A model generated the notes under the pieces. That model was not told where the DNA came from, ran no database searches, and saw nothing but the letters and a program-made list of their open reading frames with translations. Source: Zygnema cylindricum (lineage: Eukaryota > Streptophyta > Zygnematophyceae > Zygnematales > Zygnemataceae). Taken from it: a stretch of 64,000 nucleotides of DNA. Shown here in pieces: positions 1 to 10,644 of this stretch; the first letter of the stretch is position 1; each line of letters opens with the position of its first letter. The stretch is from assembly GCA_037447655.1 (NCBI GenBank), contig JBBHKE010001612.1:1-64000 (forward strand). Reading direction: 5' to 3'. The translations under genes were made by a program, and so were the position numbers.

Positions 1-375
1 CCCGTGGTAACGTATGCTGCCCCCCCTCTCACTCTCGTCTTCCCTCCATTTTTAGCTTCCTCTCCTCCCCCCCCGAAAAAGAAATCTCCTCCCCCCCCGA
101 AAAAGAAATCTCCTCCCCCGCCGACAAAGAAATCTCCTCCCCCCCTCGCCGTTGGCCCTATTTCTGCTCCTTCCCCTGCCCCCTCCGACGTATCTCCTCC
201 CCCCTCCGCCGGATTTCCTCCCCCCTCCGCAGGATCTCCTCCCCCTCCCAACGCTGCCAGTCTCCAAACCATCCTCCCCTCCCCTCCCCCCCCAAGTGGA
301 TCATCTTCCCTCTCTCCTCCCCTTCTATCAACACTATTTTTGGTGTTTGTTGGTTTAGCCACCCTTGTTTGGTAG
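1..375 (+). CDS. Phytocyanin-like (early nodulin-like) protein, 3' terminal exon, partial
   Basis: This is the C-terminal part of a GPI-anchored cell-surface phytocyanin-like protein; its copper-type domain lies before the window. Frame 1 is open from base 1 to a TAG at 373-375. It encodes a proline-rich, arabinogalactan/extensin-like stretch (SPPPPKKK and SPPPP blocks, AP/SP dipeptides), then a serine-rich short segment and a hydrophobic end (PLLSTLFLVFVGLATLVW). This matches the layout of a GPI-attachment signal. The motif PPLTLVFPPF near the start also occurs in the phytocyanin-like genes at 14.1-15.06 and 19.5-21.0 kb, which identifies the family. Of the three copies here, only this one keeps the GPI signal, and it lies on the opposite strand. 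The reading frame is clear; the family call is inferred from the shared tail, since no cupredoxin domain is visible here. Confidence 0.72.
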   Translation, partial: PVVTYAAPPLTLVFPPFLASSPPPPKKKSPPPPKKKSPPPPTKKSPPPLAVGPISAPSPAPSDVSPPPSAGFPPPSAGSPPPPNAASLQTILPSPPPPSGSSSLSPPLLSTLFLVFVGLATLVW

Positions 376-3300
376 AGAGGTGAGAGTGCGAGGGGGGGGG
401 GAGGAAGAGAAGCGGAAGAAAGTTGGGGGAAGTGAAGGGTGGAATGAGTAGAGAAAAACGCATTATTTTTATTTACCTTTTCTTTTAATTGGTACAAAAC
501 GGGGTAATAAGTTGAAAAAAAAAAGAACGAGTAGTGAGAAAAAGGCGGGCAGGAAGGAACTTTTTTTTTTTGGTTTTTATTATTTTGGTTGCAAATGTGC
601 AACTTGGGAAGGAAGAATTGCCCCTTTTCTTTTGCTCACATTTTTTTTTTCAACATAGGTGTTTTTCAATATTTTCAAACCCCAATTTAAATTTTTGATC
701 ACTTTTTGAGAACTTAAATAATTTTTTTTTTCTAACATAGCACTTTTTTTGTGCCTCGAAAATCCTATTTTTTCATCCTTTTTTTTTTGAACATGCACAG
801 AATTTGAGAATAATAAGAATGTTTTTCTTTATAAATTTATGTGCATGTACTTGATGCAACCTTTTCTTTTTTTTGGTTTCTTTTTTTTTCTGATGGTTTC
901 TAAAAGATGACTTTTATGCATTGTATCATTTTTTTATTTTATTTTTTTGGTTTCTTCTTGAGAATTTGCATTCATATTTTCTTTTCTTTTTTAAGTATTT
1001 TTAACCATATTTTGGTTACTACTTTATTTAACAAAATATTTTGTTTTAAATATTTTTATTTAGCAAAATATATTGTTCTACAAGATGGTAACGATATATC
1101 TCATTTAAGGACATAGAAATGTGAAAGTAATAATCATGTCAAAACTCCACAAAAATCCTTACTACTATAAACTCCGAAATGGAAGGAAACATAGTTTGTT
1201 TAAACTTTGAGGTTTTTTTTCAATAAATTGATGTTGCTTATTTTTTATTTGTATTCAAAATTTCCGGTAACCCTAAGTCCAGTTATATAACTCTATGGAA
1301 ATGTAGATATTCACCTGAAATAACAAATGGAAGGGGTATGGCGTATGAGAGATTGTCTCAATTGAGGGTTTGTACAGTTTGTCCGTTATGATTTTATCGT
1401 TCTTTTACATCAAAAAATCTTCACTGACAGCTAAACACTTTACGTACACCTTGAAATTAGTGTATCTCATGGTGTCCTTACATGCTGGAATATGTGAAGT
1501 TATTGAATATGGATGGAAGGAGTAATAAGGTTTATCCGAGATTATCCATGACTTATTGTTACACTATCATTGAATTGGATTTGTTTTTATTTGTTTTTGT
1601 TTTGGTTCCGATTCGGTTTCGTAGTTATGCTTTTAGTTATTGGTTGTCAATAGTTTCTAGTTCCCTCATAGCATTAAACTTCCTGTTCAGTTGTATTTAG
1701 TTAGTACCGGGAATTCGAAGAGTATTGATGTGGTTAGTTAGGATTTTAGATTGATTTGCATGGAGATCGTGAAGGATCATTTTACCAGTGTAACACTTAG
1801 ATAGACAACTCCAACCCTGAAAAACCCTAGAAAACTCTAGTATTGCAAAGGTCTGGTAACTAAGCAATCTATGTCACGACATCCTGGAACCTAAAAGAGT
1901 TAACGTTTTGGAAGAATACCTTTGGCGTTTCTTAAGCCCCCACCATGACAATTGGGATGACTTTTTTTCCTATATGAAAACGTCATCAACAATGCATATC
2001 ACAAAAGTATCAAACCCACACCGTTTTGGACGCAATTTTCGGTCAGCCTCTATGGACACTCTGAAGCTATCTTGCAAAGGGAGAAGGAGTTCACGGCTAC
2101 GGCAGTTGCCTGCTGCTGCCAGTAAGTCTGTCCTTATACAATGGAGGCCGTTCATCATACGAAACTTTGCTTGGAAGAAGTCCGCGACCAACCAGAAACA
2201 TAGGCCGACCATCGATGCTGGTTCATAGAATTCCGAACTCGGGGTGTCAAATACTTGAACACCAGGCACCTGGCTTTGAAGTTTATGAGTTTGAGGAAAA
2301 ACTACCCCATATTGAGCATTCGTATTAAATATTTGGACGCGTCTGAATGTACGACACTCTTTTAGAATATTGCAGAATAGTAGTGACGAAAGTTTGTATT
2401 TTTTTTTCCATTCATATAGTTGCGAGTGATAAAATAGGATCATTTAATTCAACTATTCACCAGCGGAAGCATTCAGAATTTTATAGACATCATGACAATT
2501 TTTTAATCACAGATTGCAATGGAAGTCGATGAAATAGATTATATATTCAATCGAAATTTTTACATCCTTTCTTCCTCTACTTCACTTCTTTTTGATATGT
2601 AAAGCTATGCTACACTCCCTCTTAAAATACTCTCTCCCAAAACACCAGAAGACAAAACTACACACGTCACAAATTCTACTCAGACTCCACTTAGGCAAAT
2701 TTGACACTAAGGGTGTAGTTACATCAGACGAAAAGTGAGGTATATTACAGAATTTTGTACCTAACCGTACCATGCCGTACTATCTCACCGTGAATTTTTT
2801 GAAAGAACATTACAGAAAATAAGATTACGATTCTCCAAGGATCGGGGAGAAAACATCTACCGTCCGATTGTATTCTGGTCTTCATCCACGAAGCAATCGC
2901 TCCATCCGCCTCTGTAATGGTGAACCCACCTCGCGGAGGTGGATTCACCAATACAGAACCCGTAAAATCGCTACACGTGGACCATAAACACGTGCGACGA
3001 AAAAAAACTAAAATTTTCACACTTCCCCGAAGTCACGTTCCGTCGGACAAGGTGACCGTAAAATCTTTGCCGAAAAAAAATACGGTTTTTGCCTTCCAAA
3101 AGACATACGATTTTTGTCCTCCTTCCAGCTCCCTGGTTTAGCGCGCTATTTTTTGTCGTTTTTGTTTTTTTGTCAGCAGAGTGAAGGGAATCCTTGAGGT
3201 ACATTGACACGGTACCCTTGCGAAGTACACGTTCGTAATACGAAAGTACGGATACTCAAACGAACATGGTCGGTTTGAAATCTTTGACGATTCTAGAGAT

Positions 3301-3485
3301 TTGATCGTCAACTTTCGTGGAGCCACTCAAATCAAAACACGTATATGAAAACTTGTTTACAGACGCTACGCGATGTAACCGAGGCCTCTGTAATACAATT
3401 TTTTTACTGTCCGTTCTATTACAAAGACCTGATGTAACCATACCCTTAGGCGCTGACTCAAACGTAGGCGCCTAACAAAACATTA
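376..3485. other. Gene-free T-rich then mixed intergenic DNA
   Basis: No convincing coding sequence is seen. The first 1 kb is T-rich with many homopolymer runs; the rest has only short random frames. The one structured feature is the inverted repeat at 2919-2949. Confidence 0.6.
2919..2949. repeat. Short inverted repeat, 14-bp arms
   Basis: The arms GGTGAACCCACCTC and GAGGTGGATTCACC are complementary with one mismatch and a 3-base GCG centre. It may be the junction of a transposon or a chance hairpin. Confidence 0.6.
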
Positions 3486-4020
3486 CACCGCGCATCGTTA
3501 TTAGTGTCAACGACACTAATTTGGGTACTTAAAATTTTGTTTTTTTTCCTCAAATAGGATACATGATTTTAATTTTTCCTTAACGTTAATTAAGGTACCG
3601 TACAAAATAGCGTAAAGGACGAATTACATTAACATCTAAATAGTGTGGTGTACGGTCGATGTCAGACCGTACACAAATGTACCTTTTCAAGTGAAAAATT
3701 TACAAAAAATGAGTAAAATCAGACGCGCACGCATAGGATCGTGCACTAAAAAAACGGGATTGTTCTGACACGTAAATTAGTCTTACATGTACGAATATTT
3801 AAATTTCACGACGGCGTACGATTTTTAATATTTTGTACGGATATATATATATTAATGTATATAATCGTACAACGAATATTCCATTTTTGCTGTTCCCAAA
3901 TTAGCATAAACGTCGAAATTAGAATACACCTTTTTTTTTTTTTAATTCTTAATTAGCGTCAATGACGGTATATTTACTTCCACACTATTTAAACTTTGAC
4001 ACTAATAACGATGCGCGGTG
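3486..4020. mobile_element. MITE with TA target duplication and about 25-bp terminal inverted repeats
   Basis: The left end reads CACCGCGCATCGTTATTAG and the right end is its exact reverse complement. The match runs for about 25 bases from each end and continues into TGTCAA. Both sides carry TA (3484-3485 and 4021-4022). The 535-bp interior has no coding frame. TA target duplication points to the Tc1/mariner-type DNA transposons. Related ends occur at 26.47, 42.00, 42.87 and 51.28 kb, which supports a mobile family. Confidence 0.8.
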
Positions 4021-4197
4021 TAGTGCGCCGAACTTCTACGTGACCTGGACATAAAACAGTACCACGGGCCTACGCGCACTAAATAAATTACCAGTTGTAC
4101 AAGACCACCAAGCACAATCTCCAAAAGTATCACGTGTGCAGAATGCGCACCGGTCAAACAACAAACGTACAATTCATCACACGGAATAACGTACTTA

Positions 4198-5198
4198 GGG
4201 CACTTTCCCATGTGCTAAAGTTACAGTTATTTTCTGTCGTTTTCCTTTATAACTTGGAAAAAAAGGAAAAAATCTGCAGCCGTACCAAAAAATTCAAATT
4301 ACCACCGTACAAGTTGCGTTCCATTAAAACTTTAGCTGTACCGCAGTTTGTCGTCTATCGGATGCAGTTTATCGTTTAGCGAGTTTCGACCCACTTTCGC
4401 GTCCTGCCATATCATCTTCAAACTTTAATAAAATCACCTCGCGAGGTGATTTTAAATAAAGTTCCACGACGTCGGCGAATATGCATATGATTTCGCACGC
4501 GTCGGAGGATTTTGACAAAATTTTCCTCAAAAAAAAAATCCACTGCACGTTTACAGCCTGTACGTACTTTTTTTCGTGCACCTTTTTTCCGTACAGAGGC
4601 AGTGGAGGGGTATCGACCAACGGACGCCATTTCGCAAAAGCGAAGTCCGTGAAAGCGCCTCTCTCTCTCTCCCTCTCCCACTAACGCGTATATCTCACAA
4701 TTCTTGCAATGAAAAAAGGCGAGAAAGGTATCAAATGAAAAATCTATGAAAACGATTTCTTTTGACTATCTTTGAGCGTATTTTGATGGCAAGTAGATTA
4801 GGAAAAGACAAAAAACAACAATCGGAAAATCATGGCGGAAAGTTTTAGAAATTGTGACGTGGGTGCTGTCATAGTTGAGCGTGACGCGCGTGACGTCACA
4901 ATGTCACAAACCCTAAACAGCTGCAATACCTCCACCTCGACAATGTGGCGTGCAGATATTGCGAAGTGACAGAAACTGTTCAACGTGCCGGTGGACGTCT
5001 GAAATCGAAATTGAGTGGAAGTTTAGCAACATTTTGTGTACCGTTTATGTGTCACATGTTTCGTACACGTCTACGCTTGTCACTTTTTGAAGTAACAAGT
5101 TATTTGCGATTGCATCCGAATGCTCATAAAGATGTACGCAGAATCTTCGCTAGAAACAAAGTTACAAGATTAAAGTTTCGGTTACTGGGAAAGTGCCC
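4198..5198. mobile_element. Non-autonomous PIF/Harbinger-like element, TTA target duplication
   Basis: The element starts GGGCACTTTCCCA and ends with the reverse complement TGGGAAAGTGCCC. The 3-base TTA stands directly outside each end (4195-4197 and 5199-5201). TIRs beginning with G-runs and a TWA target duplication are typical of PIF/Harbinger and Tourist elements. The 1,001-bp interior has no transposase frame. Its first about 180 bp resemble the start of the element at 21,889 (shared TTATTTTCTGTCGTTTTCCT), so the two belong to related families. Confidence 0.75.
4429..4454. repeat. 26-bp perfect palindrome
   Basis: TAAAATCACCTCG is followed directly by its exact reverse complement. It lies inside the TTA-flanked element and could extrude as a cruciform. 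No known site is recognised. Confidence 0.7.
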
Positions 5199-5720
5199 TT
5201 AATATCTTTAAAACATCAATGCTCTCCGTACACGATCAAAAGGTACATAAGCGAACGTCAACCAGAACTCCACGACAAAGTAAAACGATATCGGCCATAC
5301 AAATGTACGCCCCAACCAAAAGGACAAATCTCCACATTGAACCGAAATAGAATCGTAAGTTGCGAAGCGAAACATCGTCAATTCTCGCGGATGCCCAATT
5401 ACTCAAATGAAAAGTCACAGTACCGCAATCCTCAAATGAACCAACAAGTGCCGTACAGGTAAAAATCAACCAATCAGCCACGACGCGTGAAACGCGCGCC
5501 GGCAAAGTACGACACCACAAAATTACCTCAATACAGAGAGCTCTACAATCACTACGACACATAACCATACAATGAGCTAAGATCGCCGTGCCAACACTTT
5601 AATAAGACAAGACACAAATAACACAAATACAAAATCAACACTTCTACCACTTCTCTATCAAGCGCTGACAGTAATGTTACAAATAGGTTTACTGGCTCTA
5701 ATATTTTGTTCACTTCTCCA

Positions 5721-5894
5721 TCAGGTTGTGTCAACAATGGAATCTTGAAGGTCATTGGCATTTAGACTCGGCTGCGATCCACTCCCACTAGGAGTCACAC
5801 TTGCACCAGCTGGGATATTCGTCCTAGGAGGAGCAGGTGGAGCACTAAGGCTAATAGGAGCACTTCCAGCAGGAGCTAAGCCATTATCAGACAT
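5721..5894 (-). pseudogene. Copia gag N-terminal fragment
   Basis: A 57-codon frame starts at an ATG 59 bases downstream of an LTR end, in the same orientation. It encodes a Ser/Ala/Pro-rich N-terminus (begins MSDNGLAPAG, ends DLQDSIVDTT) and then meets a TGA. This is the place and composition of a copia gag start, but nothing recognisable as gag follows. It implies an internal region beginning again 3' of the minus-strand element, as in tandem elements that share one LTR. The gag call rests on position and composition only. Confidence 0.4.
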
Positions 5895-5953
5895 GTTAGC
5901 GGAAGCAAACCCAAATAGAAATACCTACCAGACTAGATCAATACTGGAAGATA

Positions 5954-6430
5954 TGTAATTACAAATGAAAGAGGTCTTTCAACCAAACAAACATGTATTA
6001 CAAGCAAATCAAAGACAATAGAGCACAAAACACCTTAAACTGCACTTAGTGCTCTCATTTCCTTAAACTCTGTGTAGAATGTACATTCTGTGTAGAATTG
6101 ATCAATCCTAATTAAACTAAATACTTAAAAGATCTAGAAAACATCTAAAACGTATGTACAGGTTTCACTTGACAACCTACTGACAAAAATCTAAGTGTTT
6201 GGACCAAAATTGTCCACTAACAATATCTATACCCTAAAAATCCTGGTGATTTTTATCACGTCCACATTCATTGGCGGCCGTACACACTTATTTACTTAAA
6301 GATAACTATTCGTGTAGATACTACAAAAATTCCACATTAAATTTGGTCAATATTGAATAGTTGGTATTCCAAATATATTATAAGTCATAGGCTCAAATTT
6401 ATAAGACTTACTAAAGCTTACTTTTCAATA
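5954..6430 (-). mobile_element. LTR of the minus-strand copia element
   Basis: Directly after the RNase H stop the minus strand has a purine tract TTAAGGGGAG (6440-6431), then TATTGAAAAG. This is the usual polypurine tract plus LTR start, with TG changed to TA. The other LTRs in the window begin TGTTGAA or similar. The end is placed at ...TAATTACA (5954), giving 477 bp. The start is well supported by the polypurine tract; the end is inferred from the terminal CA and the gag-like frame that follows. Confidence 0.55.
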
Positions 6431-6452
6431 CTCCCCTTAAGCTTTAGATGGC

Positions 6453-7087
6453 TTACTCACTTAGACCACATGCTTTTCTGCAGTACTCCAACTTAAGAGC
6501 GGGAAGGGCTTTTGTCAACATGTCCGCAACCATTTTCTCATCAGGCAAATAACAAAGTTTGACCACTTTTGCAAATACTTTCTCTCGTACCAAATGTAGC
6601 CGAATGTCCATATGTTTACTCTTAAAATGGTGACTTGGGTTTGTAGCCACAGAAATGGCTGCTTGATTGTCGCACCACATTATTTGTGTCCTGTGTTGTG
6701 TAAAACCCAATTCTCGAAGAAATGCCTTAATCCATAGCAGCTCTTTCAAGGCTGCACTCGCAACCATGTATTCGACTTCCATGGTCAATTGTGACGTGAG
6801 CTTTTGAAGTTACTACTCCAACTACAAGTTCCACTTCCAATCTAAATGACATACACAGTTGTAGACTTCCTCCTAGGCACATCACCATAGCTAGCATCAC
6901 TCCAAGTATTAATGGCAACCTTGTCCCCTCCCAAAGTAAGCTAAAGATTTCTAGTCCCAACAAGATATCTTAAGACCCTTTTTGCTGCTTCCTAGTGTCT
7001 TTTTCGTGGATTTTGCAGGCTTCTGCTCAACACACCAACAGCTGCAGCTATATCGGGCCTAGTACAATTCATGAAGTAAATCAGACT
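6453..7087 (-). pseudogene. Copia RNase H domain (minus element)
   Basis: The last part (6453-6788) is open and encodes the copia RNase H end: EVEYMVASAALKELLWIKAF, then a WCDNQAAISVATNPSHHFKS segment and the HMDIRLHLVREK motif, ending in a stop just before the polypurine tract. The preceding 300 bases retain recognisable pieces (YFMNCTRPDIA, RVLRYL) but are broken by stops and shifts. Confidence 0.85.
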
Positions 7088-7962
7088 TCATACGACTTGT
7101 CTGTAGGGTACTTGGGACATAAATTTTTGCTCTTCTACACTGAGTTCCTCATCTATTATGACTCCAAACTCATGCTCCATTCCTTCAAATTTTTGCTTAT
7201 ACTTCATAGAAGTTGCACATCCTTTGGCATCAGCCAAACCAAATTTTTCCAACATGTTTCCTATCGCTTCTTTTTGAGTTAGCCTAATGATTTTCTTTTC
7301 TCTATCTCTTTCAACCTGTATGCCAAAAATGTATTGAGCCTCACCCAAATCTTTCATTTCAAATTTTGAATTAAGAGCGTGTTTTACTCTAGCAATTCGT
7401 TCTTTGTTACTACTAATTAGCAGCAAATCATCAACATACACAGCAATGAATATCACCGCATCAGGATTATCACCACACATCACATATACTGAATGATCCG
7501 AACTAATTCTAGTAAATCCAAATCCTGTTAAGAACTCATCTAACTTTCGGTTCCATTGCCTAGGGGCCTGTTTTAGGCCATTCAAAGATTTTAAAAGTCT
7601 GCACACAAGATTTTCTTTTCCTGCTTCCTCCTAACCCTCTAGCTGCTTTATATAAATGACCTCATCTAAATCACCATGCAAAAATGCATTTTTCACATCC
7701 ATTTGGTGGATGTCAAAATCCTCTATGGCAGCTAATGTAAGTAAGATGCGGGCAGATGGAAACCTTACAACCGGTGAAAATGTTTTTTCATAAAATATCC
7801 ATCCTTTTGATTATATCCCTTAGCAACCAAGTGAGCCTTATACCTGTCTATGGTATTATCTGGGTTCAATTTTAATTTAAACACCCATTTACTTCCAATA
7901 GCCTTTCTTGTAAGAGGAAGTTCCACCAGATCCCATGTTTGGGCCTCCATGATGGACTTCAT
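7088..7962 (-). pseudogene. Copia reverse transcriptase (minus element)
   Basis: The N-terminal part (7962-7765) has the copia RT opening (TWDLVELP, GSKWVFKLK, YKAHLVAKGY). A frame shift follows; the middle still reads HQMDVKNAFLHGDLDE in another frame. The C-terminal part (7606-7088) is open over 172 codons with SLNGLKQAPRQWN and the catalytic YVDD box (AVYVDDLLLISSN). A TAA separates it from the preceding region at about 7963. It once encoded a complete RT and is now at least twice interrupted. Confidence 0.88.
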
Positions 7963-8589
7963 TTATTCATTGAGTGCTTCCACCCAGTGTTCCCTTTCAT
8001 TACTCGAAAAAGCTTCCGTTAACGTTAGAGGCTCTTCTGTGTGTGCTGAGTGAGCGAAGGCTGCACTTTCTCCCCTAAGTCGCGCACTTCGCCTAACTCC
8101 ACCTGGAAATTCTGTCGCTGGTATAGATGGTTGGGTCCTCCTCCTTGATACGTGTGATTGTTCTTGTGATTCAGTTTCGGCTTGAGGTAGAGGAGAGTAT
8201 GCAACTCTTTCGGGCATAACATTTCCTATTTCTGGTGGAGAAGATGATTGCAATTCACTTTGAGCTAATGTAGATGCATTTTTTACATTTTTTTTGAAAA
8301 ACATAGGATTTTCCTCTAAAAAGATATAATCAACACTTCGACTTTTCTTTTCATGGCTATGTTGACTAAATACATCTACTCCTTTTCCCTTTTCCTTCTC
8401 TATGATGTTTCTGGCTACCACAACTCTATTTCTCTTAATGTCATATACTTTATAACCCTTGGCCTGATCATCATACCCTAAAAATATCCTTGGTATGCCT
8501 TTTGGCTCTAATTTCTATTTTTATGGATCATTATCTAGCAAAAATACCTTACTTCCAAAAAATTTGAAGTGACTTACATCTGGTTTGTG
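7963..8589 (-). pseudogene. Copia integrase C-terminal and linker region (minus element)
   Basis: The part at 8421-7963 is open and ends EREHWVEALNE followed by a stop; RRSARLRGE is the usual basic segment before the RT of copia polyproteins. Upstream, KPDVSHFKFFGSKVF and the FLGYDDQAKGYKVYD motif are seen, separated by stops. Confidence 0.75.
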
Positions 8590-9082
8590 TCCTGTCTACA
8601 TTTCATAGGGAGTTTTATCTTTTACTGCCCTTGTTTCTAGCCTGTTTCTCACATAAGATGCACAATGCATAGCCTCTACCCAAAATTTGAAATTTATGTC
8701 TATATTAGCCATCATTGTCATAGCACACTCTGATATGGTCCTATTCATCCTTTCTAAAACACCGTTTTGTTCCGGAGAATAAGGAACGGTTAGTTGACGT
8801 GAGATACCATGCAATTTTAGGAATTCTGCAAACTCATTAGAAATGTACTCCCCTCCATTATCAGATCTGAATCGCGCTATCTTTCTCTCATGTAGATTCT
8901 TAACCCAAGCCTTATACTCCTTAAATTTTGAAAAGACTTCATCCTTACTTTTCTAAAAATAAACTGTAGTAAATCTACTATAGTCATCAGTAAAGGTAAG
9001 CATAAACTTAGCACCTCTCACAGATGGATACCTAGATGGCCCCCATACATCTGAATAAATTAGTTCTAGCACCCTGCTACTT
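8590..9082 (-). pseudogene. Copia integrase core (minus element)
   Basis: The minus strand encodes the DDE integrase core: FTDDYSRF (first Asp), FRSDNGGEYISNEF (second Asp) and YSPEQNGVLERMNR (Glu), then FWVEAMHCASYVRNRL. A TAG lies between the first and second Asp and another stop follows KTPYEM. All three catalytic positions remain readable despite the breaks. Confidence 0.85.
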
Positions 9083-9638
9083 CTATGATAAGTTTGCGAA
9101 GGGAAAGGCATTTATGAATTTTTCCATTGCACAACCATCACATACATTTGATGCTGGTTTTTGACTAATTTTTACACCTTCCACCATTTTTTGATTTACC
9201 ATCTTTTCTAATCTATCATAATTCACATGTCTTAAACGTTTATGCCTTAAATCACAATCACTGATCACACTTCAGTACATAACATCATTGTCATTATCAT
9301 TTGTAAGACTCAACCGATACAAATTGTTTCCTCCACCAAATCCCTCTGCAGCTATTTTCCCATTCTTACTCACTGTTTTCTTTCCATTCTCAGATATAGT
9401 TTTAAAACCTTTATTTTCTACCACTGACGTAGAGAAAAAGTTTCTTTTAAAAGCTGGGACATGCAACACATCTTCCAAGACCCTTTTCACAGGTTTTCCC
9501 TCTACGTTCAACATAAGTGACACCCTCCCCTTTGCTTTCGACTCAACAAAGGTATCATCACTAAAATAAATTTTGATGGGTGAAATGGATTGAATACTCT
9601 CAAACAGATGGCGATTGCGGCACATGTGTGCGGATGCA
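9083..9638 (-). pseudogene. Copia protease remainder and pre-integrase zinc domain (minus element)
   Basis: The part at 9625-9272 continues the retropepsin after the solo LTR (HMCRNRHLFES, VLEDVLHVPAFKRNFFS) and ends at a TGA. The same frame resumes at once with the pre-integrase domain (LRHKRLRHVNYDRLEKM, then CDGCAMEK, the HHCC zinc motif). One nonsense change therefore separates two otherwise collinear domains. Confidence 0.82.
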
Positions 9639-9643
9639 CCAGA

Positions 9644-10644
9644 TGCAATTCTGTGTCCTCCATTGGACTACAGAATACAGGAAGCCTCTAGATAGTATTT
9701 AACTAACCCACTTTAAGCCACGACCACTTCTGCCCAAGAAGGCAAACTGACAATTTGACTGCACCCCTGTGTAGCCTGGACTCCCTTGAGTTCGTAGCAA
9801 AAAAAATCACTAAAAACGGCCAACCAGGCGATAAGTTATGAGCCGGCAAAAATGCCAATTTATACAAAGCTCTCTTAGAGAGAGGTGTCTATCTACCAAA
9901 TATTTCCTAAGTCCTAAATCCCTCTCACAACCCCTATCTACTAAAGTACGAACCAATCGTATTACTGTAAAGTACAGAAAGGTACTATGGCCGATGTACT
10001 TTCTGTACGGCCGATGTACGACATGGCTCTTGAATAGACACGTGTCTTTTTTCCACTTGTCCGTATTTCCTCTGGAATTCCCGCGACCGAATGTCATCCT
10101 TCCACGCGGCGCCACGTCATGCCACGTTCATAAAATCCAAAGTGACCATTCCGCGATCTCGGCAATGACGTGCGCTGTCGGATTAAATCCGACATTAAAT
10201 GTCGACCGTTCAAAGTGTCTGTTTTATTTGTTTCGTACGAAATGATGTTCGCACTAAACCTTAACAAGTTCTATGTTCGTTTCGTTTCATATTCCAGTTA
10301 GATCATTTCGGTACTATACAACAGTTTATATATGAATGAAACCCTACATCATCTAACGAACTTCTACGACAGACTGGTTAGAGCTAACGGCTACGCCGCG
10401 CTCTACTGGTCGGGGGTTCGAGTCCTGCCGGACTCAACCTTTTGTTGAGAGTGACTTAAGTCACTCTTTAGTCCTTCCTATGGAGCTGAGGCAGCCATGG
10501 CTTCATCGCTCTCTCTCTCCTTCAGTGACTACAACAAGTATGGGGGAGAGAGAGAAGAGATGGAGGCAAGCTGCCATCATTTCTTATATATGTTTCCGCT
10601 AATTTATATTAAACTAGAAAATACAAAAACTACTTATTTCAACA
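9644..10644 (-). mobile_element. Solo LTR, 1,001 bp, with 5-bp target duplication
   Basis: On the minus strand it begins TGTTGAAATAAG and ends GAATTGCA, and is flanked on both sides by TCTGG (plus-strand CCAGA at 9639-9643 and 10645-10649). It shares long blocks with the LTRs at 15.4, 27.4 and 32.8 kb: the GCCATGGCTGC region, GGATTTAGGAC, and the gene-end GAGG-CACA block. No internal retroelement sequence lies within it, so it is a solo LTR left by recombination between two LTRs. It interrupts the protease active site of the older copia element exactly between the DSG and AS codons. Confidence 0.93.
10366..10440 (+). other. tRNA-like segment inside the solo LTR
   Basis: The plus strand contains CTGGTTAGAGC (like the D-loop/D-stem end of a tRNA) and, about 33 bases on, a perfect pol III B-box GGTTCGAGTCC (10415-10425) in a T-arm-like stem. 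The 5' acceptor half is not recognisable, so it is not a functional tRNA. It is antisense to the LTR. The LTR at 15.4 kb has a diverged equivalent near 15,670-15,720. Confidence 0.45.

Noticed and set aside
1970-2443. A 157-codon minus-strand frame
   Set aside because: No domain, no splice support, and composition like the surrounding non-coding DNA.
9620-9660. Loss of the catalytic Asp in the protease (reading IASGASAHM)
   Set aside because: The residues before SGAS come from the end of the solo LTR; the host DSG codons are on the other side of the insertion.
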